DNA from: Xanthomarina sp. F1114
GTDB lineage: Bacteria > Bacteroidota > Bacteroidia > Flavobacteriales > Flavobacteriaceae
Reading direction: 5' to 3'
DNA length: 61,557 nt
Assembly (NCBI RefSeq): GCF_026410255.1
Contig: NZ_JAPMLL010000017.1
Coordinates: 1-61,557 of the forward strand
This document shows, piece after piece, positions 8,548-17,407 of the stretch. The notes below the pieces were generated by a model, which did no database searches, was not told the DNA's origin, and worked only from the letters and a program-made list of their open reading frames with translations. The translations under genes and the position numbers were made by a program. Position 1 is the stretch's first letter, and each line of letters starts with the position of its first letter.

Positions 8548-9204
8548 ATGCAAAAAATTACTTTCCTACTATTGTTTATCTTTACTTGTTCAGTTTCTGC
8601 TCAAGATCTTATTATAACTACAAACGATGACGAAATATCGGCTAAAGTAGAGGAAATTCATATTGAAACAATTTCCTACAAAAAGACTGATAACCTATCC
8701 GGACCTTCCTATCACATAAAAAAATCTGAAGTATCAAAAATTGTTTTCGAAAACGGAAATGAAGAAGTTTTTGATACCAAAATGGAAGAAGAAGACGACA
8801 GCCAGGTGTCTATGGAAGAAACCGAAGCTTTTTTAGCGGAGTACATTGGCAAATACTGTTATGACCATAATGGCTATTTAAGAAACAGTTATAAAGCAAA
8901 ATTTGAAGGAGACTATTTAAGATTGACCATGTATAATAAAAAAAAGACTAAGGAAATAAGTAGCTATTTATACGATTTTAAAGGTGTTTATTCTTTTAAA
9001 CGCCCTGATGTAAGAGGTGGAGATCTTGCTTATTTAAATATACATGTACCTGTTTTAACAAATGAGAAGAAAGATAAATGGGATCGACAAAAGTTAGTTA
9101 TAAGTGTAGAAGGTCATGATAAAGCTGAATCTATTATGAATGCATTAAAACATTATAACTATCTTCTTAAAAACAAAAATAAAAAGCCTGGTCAAAAATT
9201 TTAG
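8548..9204 (+). CDS. Exported hypothetical protein (pigment cluster)
   Basis: A 218-residue protein with a Sec signal cut near SVSAQ (residue 19). Just after it is the Bacteroidota pattern DDEISAKVEEI...ISYKKTDNLSGPSYHIKKSEVSKIVFENG, a small beta domain found at the start of many exported proteins of this phylum; the family name is not known to me. The rest is charged with a Lys-rich C-terminus. It is the last gene before the glycosyltransferase. Confidence 0.6.
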   Translation: MQKITFLLLFIFTCSVSAQDLIITTNDDEISAKVEEIHIETISYKKTDNLSGPSYHIKKSEVSKIVFENGNEEVFDTKMEEEDDSQVSMEETEAFLAEYIGKYCYDHNGYLRNSYKAKFEGDYLRLTMYNKKKTKEISSYLYDFKGVYSFKRPDVRGGDLAYLNIHVPVLTNEKKDKWDRQKLVISVEGHDKAESIMNALKHYNYLLKNKNKKPGQKF

Positions 9205-9287
9205 TCCTAATTATTTAGACGATCCCTTTATATAAGAGGAAAAATCAGTAATTTCGAGTCGGAAACCCGTAAAGACTCTATTATTAA

Positions 9288-10484
9288 TTGAAGCCCGAAC
9301 TAACTTCTAAAAAAATCTCTAAGCTGCATGTATGCGTTATAATTCCAACATACAACAATCATCGTACCCTAAAACGAGTATTAAATGGAGTTTTAGAATT
9401 AACCAACAATATTATTATTGTTAACGACGGGTCTACAGATGAGACTTCAACTATTTTAAAAGATTACCAGCAACTTGAGCAAATACATTTTACAGAAAAT
9501 AAAGGAAAAGGTCTTGCTTTAAGAGAAGGGTTTAAGCATGCCATTTCGCTAGGTTACAAATACGCAATAACCATAGATTCTGATGGACAGCATTTTCCAA
9601 ACGATATACCAAATTTTATTAATGAATTAGAACAAAGTCAAAACAAAAACGTTCTAATTATTGGCTCCCGGAATATGGAGCAAGAAGGTGTTCCTGGAAA
9701 AAGTAGCTTTGGAAATAAGTTTTCTAACTTTTGGTTTTGGTTAGAAACAGGTATCAAACTTAAAGACACCCAATCTGGATTTAGGTTATACCCTTTAAAT
9801 ATTATTAAGGATTTAAAGTTTTACACCAATAAATTTGAATTTGAAATTGAAGTTATTGTAAAATCGGCATGGAAAGATGTAGAAGTTAAAAACATGCCTA
9901 TTCAAGTGCTTTATGATGAGTCTGAACGTGTTTCGCACTTTAGACCTTTTAAAGATTTTACCAGAATTAGTATCTTAAATACTTGGCTTGTATTTCTAAC
10001 TTTTATCTATTATTTACCTAGACGGGTTATTAGAAATATTAAAAAAAAAGGACTTAAACAATTTTTTGTAGAAGATTTATTAGGTCACAACGACTCGCCA
10101 AAAAAAAAGGCTCTATCTATTGCCTTAGGAACCTTTATAGGCTTTTCGCCACTTTGGGGATTTCATACCTTTTTAGTTCTTACACTCGCCATTTTTCTAA
10201 AATTAAATAAAGCCATATCTTTTGCCTTTTCCAATGTGAGTTTACCTCCTTTTATTCCGTTTATTATTTATGCAAGTTTGGAATTAGGCCAATGGGTTTT
10301 AGGTGAAAAAATCTCTTATTCTATTGAAGAAATGATGGACAATTTTGAAGCAATTGAGCATCTAAAAACGTATATTGTTGGAAGTTTTACCTTAGCCATT
10401 ATTGGAGCTATTGTTTTTGGTTTAATTGGATATATTTTCTTCAGCTTTGTAGATAAAAAGAATTTGGCTTTAAAAAATGACTAA
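9288..10484 (+). CDS. Family 2 glycosyltransferase fused to DUF2062 membrane domain
   Basis: A 398-residue two-domain protein. Residues 12-240 form a GT-A glycosyltransferase of the dolichyl-phosphate-mannose-synthase type: VIIPTYNN, IVNDGS and the metal-binding DSD at 97-99 in DSDGQHF. Residues about 255-395 contain hydrophobic segments and the GFSPLWGFHTFL block of DUF2062. TTG 9288 is the only sensible start, since an upstream in-frame stop lies at the TAA near 9271 and no early ATG exists. It overlaps the MMPL gene by 8 bases. It may glycosylate a lipid or pigment precursor at the inner membrane. Confidence 0.85.
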   Translation: MKPELTSKKISKLHVCVIIPTYNNHRTLKRVLNGVLELTNNIIIVNDGSTDETSTILKDYQQLEQIHFTENKGKGLALREGFKHAISLGYKYAITIDSDGQHFPNDIPNFINELEQSQNKNVLIIGSRNMEQEGVPGKSSFGNKFSNFWFWLETGIKLKDTQSGFRLYPLNIIKDLKFYTNKFEFEIEVIVKSAWKDVEVKNMPIQVLYDESERVSHFRPFKDFTRISILNTWLVFLTFIYYLPRRVIRNIKKKGLKQFFVEDLLGHNDSPKKKALSIALGTFIGFSPLWGFHTFLVLTLAIFLKLNKAISFAFSNVSLPPFIPFIIYASLELGQWVLGEKISYSIEEMMDNFEAIEHLKTYIVGSFTLAIIGAIVFGLIGYIFFSFVDKKNLALKND

Positions 10485-13400
10485 CTTTTTTTATAATATA
10501 CATACATTTTTAGTCACAAGAAAAATTGTAGGCTTTTTTGCTTTAGGACTTCTTGTTTTAGGCTTAGGGTTTCTAGCTTCAAACATTACTTTTGAAGAAG
10601 ATATTACCAAGCTTATTCCTATTAACGAAGAAAACGCCGATCTCCAAAAAGTTTTAAAATCGGTTAATTTCGCAGATAAAATCATTGTCAATATCAAAAG
10701 AGAACCTTCTGGTTCTATTAACGACTTAACGCAATATGCCACCCAGTTTATTGATAGTATAAACTCTAATTCAAATAAATATTTTACCAAAATTCAAGGA
10801 AAAGTTGAAGATGAAGAAATCCTCAACACTTTAGATTTTGTCTACAATAACTTACCTCATTTTCTAGAATCTTCAGATTATAAACTTATAGAAAACAAGC
10901 TTCAAAAGGATAGCATTAAAGCCATTACTACAGCCAATTACAAAACCTTGATTTCGCCGTCTGGAATGGTAGCTAAAGAAACCATTTTAAGAGATCCGTT
11001 AAGTCTTTCTTTTTTAGCCTTAAAAAAATTACAACTTCTAAGTTTTGGCAATGAGTTTACAATGCAAAATGGCTTTTTACTGAGTAAAGATAAAAAACAC
11101 ATTCTTTTATTTATTTCTCCTACATATCCATCTAGCGAAACATCTGAAAACGCTCATTTTGCAGAACAGCTTTATAGTTTAAATTCTAAATTAAATAAGG
11201 AGTTTAAAGGCAAAATTAGTAGCGAATATTTTGGTGGAGCTTTGGTAGCAGTTGCCAATGCCAAACAGATAAAAAAAGATATTCAATTAACCGTTGGAAT
11301 TGCTGTTACAGTCTTATTACTAATCTTAATTCTTTTTTATAGAAAGCTAAGTGTGCCTCTTATTCTTTTTGTACCAACTGCTTTTGGTGCTTTATTAGCA
11401 GTAGCTTTACTCTTTTTAATTAGAACAAAAATTTCGGCTGTTTCCTTAGGAATTGGCTCGGTATTACTTGGAATAACTCTCGATTATGCCTTGCATATTT
11501 TAACGCATATAAGAAGTAACAATAATGTAAAAGCACTGTATCAAGAAATTACCAAACCTATTTTAATGAGCAGTTTAACTACCGCTCTTGCGTTTTTATG
11601 TTTACTCTTTTTAGATTCTCAAGCGCTTCAAGATTTAGGCCTGTTTGCAGCTATTAGTGTGCTTGGAGCTTCTTCTTTTGCTTTAATTTTTATTCCTTTA
11701 GTTTATAAAGACAAAAGTAAAAGCTCTAAAAAATCCACTGTTTTAGATAAAGTAGCAAGGTATCCGCTTCATAAAAACAAATGGGTTTTAATAGGTTTAG
11801 TTTTGCTGTTTTTTATGAGTTACTTTACTTATACAAAAGTAACTTTCAACAACGATTTAGCTAACTTAAACTTTGAACCAACTGAACTCCGCGAAGCCCA
11901 GGATAGATTAGATGCCTTAACCAATATAAATTCTAAATCCGTTTATATTGCAGCTTACGGCAATAAAGAACAAGATGTTTTAATTGCAAACGACAGCATT
12001 TTTTCAATCCTAAAAAGTCTGAAAGAAAAAGACAGTATTATTGGATTTAGCTCGATTAGCACATTAATTAAATCCTCTAAAATCCAAGAGCAGCAGCTTG
12101 CCACTTGGAATAATTTCTGGACAGAAGAAACAAAGCAAAGTCTACAAAATAACCTTATTGAAAGTGGTGTTAGATTAGGTTTTAAACCTAGTAGTTTTCA
12201 TGAATTTTACGCACATTTAAATTCAGATTTTGATGTTTTAAGTGTTGAAGGCTTTAAAAACTTTAATACCATTTCTGTTGACGATTATATTGCAACCAAA
12301 AACGATTTTACAACCATTACTACCTTAGTTAAATTAAAAGACAACCAAGCCGAAAACTTGTTTAATAAATTTAAAGACAGCTCGCAAACACTTGTTATCG
12401 ACAGAAAACAAATGAACGAAACCTTTTTAGGCAACCTTAAAACCGACTTCAATAGTTTGGTTGGCTATTCGTTTTTTGTCGTTTTACTGCTTTTATTGCT
12501 TTTTTACAGAAGCTTTTCTTTAACCTTAGTAACTCTGCTCCCTATTGCCTTAACGTGGTTGTTAACCATAGGAATTATGGGCTTATTTGGAGTAGAATTC
12601 AATATTTTCAATATTATAATTACCACTTTTATTTTTGGATTAGGAATTGACTACAGTATTTTTATTACCAATGGTCTACTACATGAACTAAGAACAGGAG
12701 AAAGCTCGCTTCCAACACATAAAACCTCGATCCTACTTTCCGTTATTACTACTATTTTGGGAGTTGGAGTTTTAATTTTTGCTAAACATCCAGCACTTCA
12801 TAGTATTTCTTTGGTTTCTTTAATTGGTATTTTATCTGCCATGTTAATTTCGTTTGCAATACAACCACTTTTATTCATGTTTTTTATTGGTAGCAAACAG
12901 AGTAAGCCGTCGCCAATATTGATGTTTATTAACTCTTCTATTTCATTTACTTATTACGGATTAGGAGGTTTATTTTTATCCTTATTCGGAATTACTGTTA
13001 TGAAAGTTGTGCCATTAAGCATGAAAATTAAAATGAATTGGTTCCATAGAGTTATGTCTAAGTTTATGAAATCGGTTTTATACTCCTACCCTTTCTATAA
13101 AATTAAAGTAATTAATAAATCTAATGAAGATTTTAGAAAACAGGCCATGATTATTGCCAATCACACCTCTTTTCTAGATATTTTAGCCATTGGAATGTTG
13201 CATCCAAAATTAATTTTCTTGGTCAACGATTGGGTTTATAATTCGCCTTTCTTTGGGAAAGCAGTAAAACTCGCTGGTTTTTATCCGGTATCAAGCGGTA
13301 TTGAAAAAGGTGTGGACCACCTTCAAGAAAAAGTCAATCAAGGTTATAGTTTAATGGCTTTTCCTGAGGGCACTCGCTCATACACCAATAAAGCAAAACG

Positions 13401-14169
13401 TTTCCATAAAGGAGCTTTCTTTTTAGCTGATAAATTTAAATTAGATATTGTACCTGTCATTATTCATGGAAACTCTGAAGTACTTCCAAAAGGAAATTTT
13501 GTTATAAAAAGTGGTGTCATTTCGGTTAAAATATTAGATAGAATTCCATTTGAAAGTGAGTTTTTTAACGGAACCTCCAGAGAAACTACCAAAAAGATAA
13601 GCGCTTATTTTAAAAATGAATTTAATGCATTTAGAGAAATCGCTGAAAATGAAAGTTATTTCCATCAGATTGTTTTGGAAGAGTTTAGGTATAAAGGTAA
13701 TGCACTTTACAAGCAAGTAAAATTAGATTTAAAAACTAATAAAAAAATCTATAAATCCATCATGGATCTGGTGGGAGAAAAAGATAGTATTCTACATTTT
13801 TCTAAAAGCTGTGGACAATTAGACTTCTTATTAGCTTTGGATAGACCAGATAGAAGAATCTTTACATATTTTGAAGATAAACCTATAAGCGACATCATTA
13901 AAAATAGTTATTTAAGTAATAATCATTATAAAATTTCGGTATTAGATACACCTAAAGAAGTTTTAACCCATAGAGCAAATGTGCTTATTTTGGATAATAT
14001 ACATATATCTAATGAGCAGTTGAAAACAGCCATTTTAAATGGAGTAAGTAACATTATTTTGCTTTCTTCAAACCTAAAATCTGCTCCAGAAATACTTAAA
14101 CATCATTCTTTTAAGTTAGTTCATAAAGCGGATCAAATTTCAATTTTAACTAAAACAGAGGAGCTTTGA
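10477..14169 (+). CDS. MMPL/RND exporter fused to 1-acylglycerol-3-phosphate-type acyltransferase and a C-terminal Rossmann-like module
   Basis: A 1230-residue fusion. Residues 1-820 form an RND/MMPL exporter with two repeats of one plus about five membrane segments and two periplasmic loops (about 40-260 and 465-655). Residues about 850-1060 form a PlsC-type acyltransferase with the HX4D motif NHTSFLD (His895, Asp900) and FPEGTRS (about 961-967). Residues about 1080-1230 look like a degenerate Rossmann or methyltransferase-like domain (DSILHFSKSCGQLDFL then a VLILDN strand). MMPL proteins export lipids and polyketides; fusion to an acyltransferase suggests that the pigment is esterified to a lipid as it is exported. 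It overlaps both neighbouring genes. Confidence 0.9.
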   Translation: MTNFFYNIHTFLVTRKIVGFFALGLLVLGLGFLASNITFEEDITKLIPINEENADLQKVLKSVNFADKIIVNIKREPSGSINDLTQYATQFIDSINSNSNKYFTKIQGKVEDEEILNTLDFVYNNLPHFLESSDYKLIENKLQKDSIKAITTANYKTLISPSGMVAKETILRDPLSLSFLALKKLQLLSFGNEFTMQNGFLLSKDKKHILLFISPTYPSSETSENAHFAEQLYSLNSKLNKEFKGKISSEYFGGALVAVANAKQIKKDIQLTVGIAVTVLLLILILFYRKLSVPLILFVPTAFGALLAVALLFLIRTKISAVSLGIGSVLLGITLDYALHILTHIRSNNNVKALYQEITKPILMSSLTTALAFLCLLFLDSQALQDLGLFAAISVLGASSFALIFIPLVYKDKSKSSKKSTVLDKVARYPLHKNKWVLIGLVLLFFMSYFTYTKVTFNNDLANLNFEPTELREAQDRLDALTNINSKSVYIAAYGNKEQDVLIANDSIFSILKSLKEKDSIIGFSSISTLIKSSKIQEQQLATWNNFWTEETKQSLQNNLIESGVRLGFKPSSFHEFYAHLNSDFDVLSVEGFKNFNTISVDDYIATKNDFTTITTLVKLKDNQAENLFNKFKDSSQTLVIDRKQMNETFLGNLKTDFNSLVGYSFFVVLLLLLLFYRSFSLTLVTLLPIALTWLLTIGIMGLFGVEFNIFNIIITTFIFGLGIDYSIFITNGLLHELRTGESSLPTHKTSILLSVITTILGVGVLIFAKHPALHSISLVSLIGILSAMLISFAIQPLLFMFFIGSKQSKPSPILMFINSSISFTYYGLGGLFLSLFGITVMKVVPLSMKIKMNWFHRVMSKFMKSVLYSYPFYKIKVINKSNEDFRKQAMIIANHTSFLDILAIGMLHPKLIFLVNDWVYNSPFFGKAVKLAGFYPVSSGIEKGVDHLQEKVNQGYSLMAFPEGTRSYTNKAKRFHKGAFFLADKFKLDIVPVIIHGNSEVLPKGNFVIKSGVISVKILDRIPFESEFFNGTSRETTKKISAYFKNEFNAFREIAENESYFHQIVLEEFRYKGNALYKQVKLDLKTNKKIYKSIMDLVGEKDSILHFSKSCGQLDFLLALDRPDRRIFTYFEDKPISDIIKNSYLSNNHYKISVLDTPKEVLTHRANVLILDNIHISNEQLKTAILNGVSNIILLSSNLKSAPEILKHHSFKLVHKADQISILTKTEEL

Positions 14170-15707
14170 AACCAAAATCTAAATACGATATTGTTATAGT
14201 TGGTAGCGGCTTAGGAGGTCTGGTCTCAGCAGTTATTCTTGCAAAAGAAGGCTACAGCGTTTGCGTTTTAGAGAAAAATCAGCAGTACGGTGGCAATCTT
14301 CAAACCTTTGTTAGAGACAAGTCTATTTTCGATACAGGTGTTCACTATATAGGAAGCTTAAGCAAGGGGCAAAATCTCTATAAATACTTTAATTATTTAG
14401 GTATTATGGAGGAGTTGGCATTAAAAAAAATGGATGAAGACAGCTTTGATACCATTACTTTTGACGATGATGAAAAGGAATATAACTACGCTCAAGGTTA
14501 TGAAAAATTTATTGAAAATTTAGCTAAAGATTTCCCTGATGAAACAGAAGCTATAGAGGCTTATTGCAATAAAATAAGAGAAACCTGCGATAAATTTCCA
14601 TTATATAGGTTAAAACCAGGCAGACCTTATGCCGATGGTGTTTTTAAGCTCCAAATTAGAGAGTTTTTAGAGTCCATTACAAAAAATAAACGTTTACAAG
14701 CCGTTTTAGCTGGAACCAATTTTTTATATGCTGGAGATGGTTATAAAACGCCATTTTATGTACATTCTTTATCGGTAAACTCGTATATTCAAAGTGCGTA
14801 TCGCTGTTTAAATGGTGGCAGTCAAATTACCAAATTATTAATTAGAAGACTTAAAGAAGCTGGTGGCGAAGTTTATAAATACCACGAAGTTGTAAAATTT
14901 GAGTTTGTAGATGAAAAAATAAGTTCTGTTATATGTAAAAATGGTCATGAAATTCATGGAAATCAATTTATTTCAAATATAGACCCTAAGCTTACTATCG
15001 ATTTAATAGGAGATGGGAAATTGCGAAAATCCTATGTTAATAGAATAAAAAATATAGAAAGTACCATTGCAGCTTTTAGCTTATATATTGTTTTAAAACC
15101 TGATTGTTTTAAATATATAAATAAGAATTACTACCATTTTAAATCGGTTGATGCCGTTTGGAATGCACAACATTATACCCAGGAATCCTGGCCAGAAAAT
15201 TATATGTTTTCTATGGGAGTCAAGAAAAATAACGACGAATATGGCGATAATATTACCATAATGACCTATATGCGTTATGAAGAAGTGGAGCCTTGGGAAA
15301 ACACATTTAATACCGTAACCGATAAAAATAATAGAGGTCAAACTTACAACGAATTTAAGCAAGAAAAAGCCGAAAAAATTATCATAGAATTAGAGAAAAA
15401 ATTCCCTAATATTCGAGAATGTATATTGGAAACTTATACGTCTTCTCCTTTATCTTACAGAGATTATATTGCTACAAATCGCGGTTCTATGTATGGTTAT
15501 TCTAAAAATGTAAACAAATCCATGCAGTCTTTTATTTCACCTAAAACAAAAATTGACAACCTTCTTTTTACCGGACAATGTTTAAACATGCATGGCATTT
15601 TGGGAGTAACCATTGGAGCTGTTGTAAGCTGTTCGGAAATTTTAGGACAGGACTATTTATTAAATAAAATTATTGAAGCAAATAAACCAAAAACTAAAGA
15701 AAAATGA
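14166..15707 (+). CDS. FAD-dependent oxidoreductase of the CrtI/phytoene-desaturase-like family
   Basis: A 513-residue flavoprotein with the N-terminal dinucleotide fold IVGSGLGGLVSA (GxGxxG at 13-18) and, near the end, a second FAD contact LLFTGQCLNMHGILGVTIGA. This is the layout of carotenoid desaturases/isomerases and related NAD(P)/FAD oxidoreductases. It starts with TTG overlapping the TGA of the exporter gene (TTGA), so translation is coupled. In a polyene pigment train it may desaturate, isomerise or oxidise the chain or ring; the actual reaction is unknown. Confidence 0.85.
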   Translation: MKPKSKYDIVIVGSGLGGLVSAVILAKEGYSVCVLEKNQQYGGNLQTFVRDKSIFDTGVHYIGSLSKGQNLYKYFNYLGIMEELALKKMDEDSFDTITFDDDEKEYNYAQGYEKFIENLAKDFPDETEAIEAYCNKIRETCDKFPLYRLKPGRPYADGVFKLQIREFLESITKNKRLQAVLAGTNFLYAGDGYKTPFYVHSLSVNSYIQSAYRCLNGGSQITKLLIRRLKEAGGEVYKYHEVVKFEFVDEKISSVICKNGHEIHGNQFISNIDPKLTIDLIGDGKLRKSYVNRIKNIESTIAAFSLYIVLKPDCFKYINKNYYHFKSVDAVWNAQHYTQESWPENYMFSMGVKKNNDEYGDNITIMTYMRYEEVEPWENTFNTVTDKNNRGQTYNEFKQEKAEKIIIELEKKFPNIRECILETYTSSPLSYRDYIATNRGSMYGYSKNVNKSMQSFISPKTKIDNLLFTGQCLNMHGILGVTIGAVVSCSEILGQDYLLNKIIEANKPKTKEK

Positions 15708-17371
15708 AGGTGACTTCCAAGATACTTTTATTGCTTTTAATAATTAGCCTTGCTTCTTGTGGTGTTTCTAAATCTGTAAAAGATATACCAGATGTTAGTA
15801 GTTACAAACAGCATATTCCAGAACGAGCAACAATATCAGACAGCTCTTTTACCACTGAAAATGGCTTTCTAACAAAAAATAAATTTGGTCAATGGGAATT
15901 ATTTGTTGCCGGAGATCCCTATCAAATTGGATTAAATACAGGGAGTTTAACCCAAGAACTTTTTGAAAAACAAGAGCATGCTTTTTTAAGCAAAGTAGAC
16001 GAATTAGTACCATCAAAATTCAAACAATCTCTATTACGAAAAATGCTGGCTTGGTACAACCGGAAAATGTATTTAAATGTTCCCGAAGAGTACAAATCTG
16101 AAATTTTAGGACTTTCAAAATATGCAGGAGATGAATATGAATATGTAGCAGATAGCTATTTAAGAATGTTGTATTTTCATAGTGCTCACGATATTGGTCA
16201 CGCGCTTCAAGACCTTATGTTAGTTGGCTGCTCGTCCTTTGCTGCTTGGGGAGATAAAACGGAAGATGGCAAATTACTTATAGGCAGAAATTTTGACTTT
16301 TATGCTGGAGACGATTTTGCCAAAGACAAAATAATTGCTTTTGTAAAACCTACCAATGGCTACAGTTTTATGTCTGTAACTTGGGCAGGCATGATTGGTG
16401 TGGTTTCTGGAATGAACAATCAAGGGTTAACTGTAACAATAAACGCTGGAAAATCTGATATTCCGTGGGTGGCCAAAACCCCAATCTCTATTCTTACTCG
16501 TGAGATTTTACAATATGCTTCTAATATAGAAGAAGCCATAGAAATAGCTAAAAAACGCCAGGTTTTTGTTTCAGAATCTATTTTAGTAGGAAGCGCCAAA
16601 GACAATAAAGCCATTACTATTGAAGTATCTCCTAATAATTTTGGGGTTTACGAGGTTGAAAATTCCAATCAGTTAATTTGCTCCAATCACTTTCAAAGTG
16701 AAGCTTATGCCCATGATGAAAAAAACATGAAACACAAAGCTGAAAGTCATTCGCAATACCGTTACAAACGTATGGAAGAGCTTTTAGACGCAACTCCAAA
16801 ACTCACTCCAGAAATTGCTGTCGATATTTTACGAAACAAAGAAGGTTTACAAAATAAAGATATTGGATATGGTAACGAAAAAGCGTTAAATCAGTTGTTG
16901 GCACATCATGGGGTTGTTTTTAAACCTGAAGATGCTTTAGTTTGGGTATCAGCCAATCCCTATCAGTTAGGCGAGTTTGTTGCCTATAATTTGAATACGG
17001 TTTTTAATGAAGGTCCAGAAAATAATCAGGCTTTACCTTTAAATAATAAAGAGTTAACTATTGAAAAAGATCCGTTTCAATATACTCAGGCTTATTTAGA
17101 TTACGAAACCTATCGTGTTTTAAGCAGACAAGTGGAAAAAGCAATTAGTAATGATGAGCACATTGTTCCAAACATGTTAACCAAATTACAAAATAGTAAT
17201 CCAGAGTATTGGAAAACCTATTACTTAATAGGAAAGTATCATTACGAAAAAGAGTATTACACAGCAGCACTAAATGCTTTTGAAATAGCAAAAACTAAAG
17301 AAATTACAACTGTTCCTGACCAAGAACAGATAGATTTGTATCTTAAAAAGATAAAAAGGAAATTAAAATAG
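15704..17371 (+). CDS. C45-family autoproteolytic acyltransferase/hydrolase, lipoprotein
   Basis: A 555-residue Ntn-hydrolase of the acyl-CoA:6-aminopenicillanic-acid acyltransferase type. The signal ends in the lipobox LASC (Cys19). The conserved nucleophile block VGCSSFAAWG places the catalytic Cys at about 176, which would become N-terminal after autocleavage. Further family blocks are LLIGRNFDF and GMIGVVSGMNNQGLTV. A C-terminal 90-residue part looks helical/TPR-like. As an envelope lipoprotein with acyl-transfer potential in a pigment cluster, it could form or cleave the pigment ester or amide. The ATG overlaps the previous TGA. Confidence 0.87.
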   Translation: MKVTSKILLLLLIISLASCGVSKSVKDIPDVSSYKQHIPERATISDSSFTTENGFLTKNKFGQWELFVAGDPYQIGLNTGSLTQELFEKQEHAFLSKVDELVPSKFKQSLLRKMLAWYNRKMYLNVPEEYKSEILGLSKYAGDEYEYVADSYLRMLYFHSAHDIGHALQDLMLVGCSSFAAWGDKTEDGKLLIGRNFDFYAGDDFAKDKIIAFVKPTNGYSFMSVTWAGMIGVVSGMNNQGLTVTINAGKSDIPWVAKTPISILTREILQYASNIEEAIEIAKKRQVFVSESILVGSAKDNKAITIEVSPNNFGVYEVENSNQLICSNHFQSEAYAHDEKNMKHKAESHSQYRYKRMEELLDATPKLTPEIAVDILRNKEGLQNKDIGYGNEKALNQLLAHHGVVFKPEDALVWVSANPYQLGEFVAYNLNTVFNEGPENNQALPLNNKELTIEKDPFQYTQAYLDYETYRVLSRQVEKAISNDEHIVPNMLTKLQNSNPEYWKTYYLIGKYHYEKEYYTAALNAFEIAKTKEITTVPDQEQIDLYLKKIKRKLK

Positions 17372-17407
17372 ATAAAAGCTTCAAATAAAAGTAAAAAAAG
17401 GAAACGA

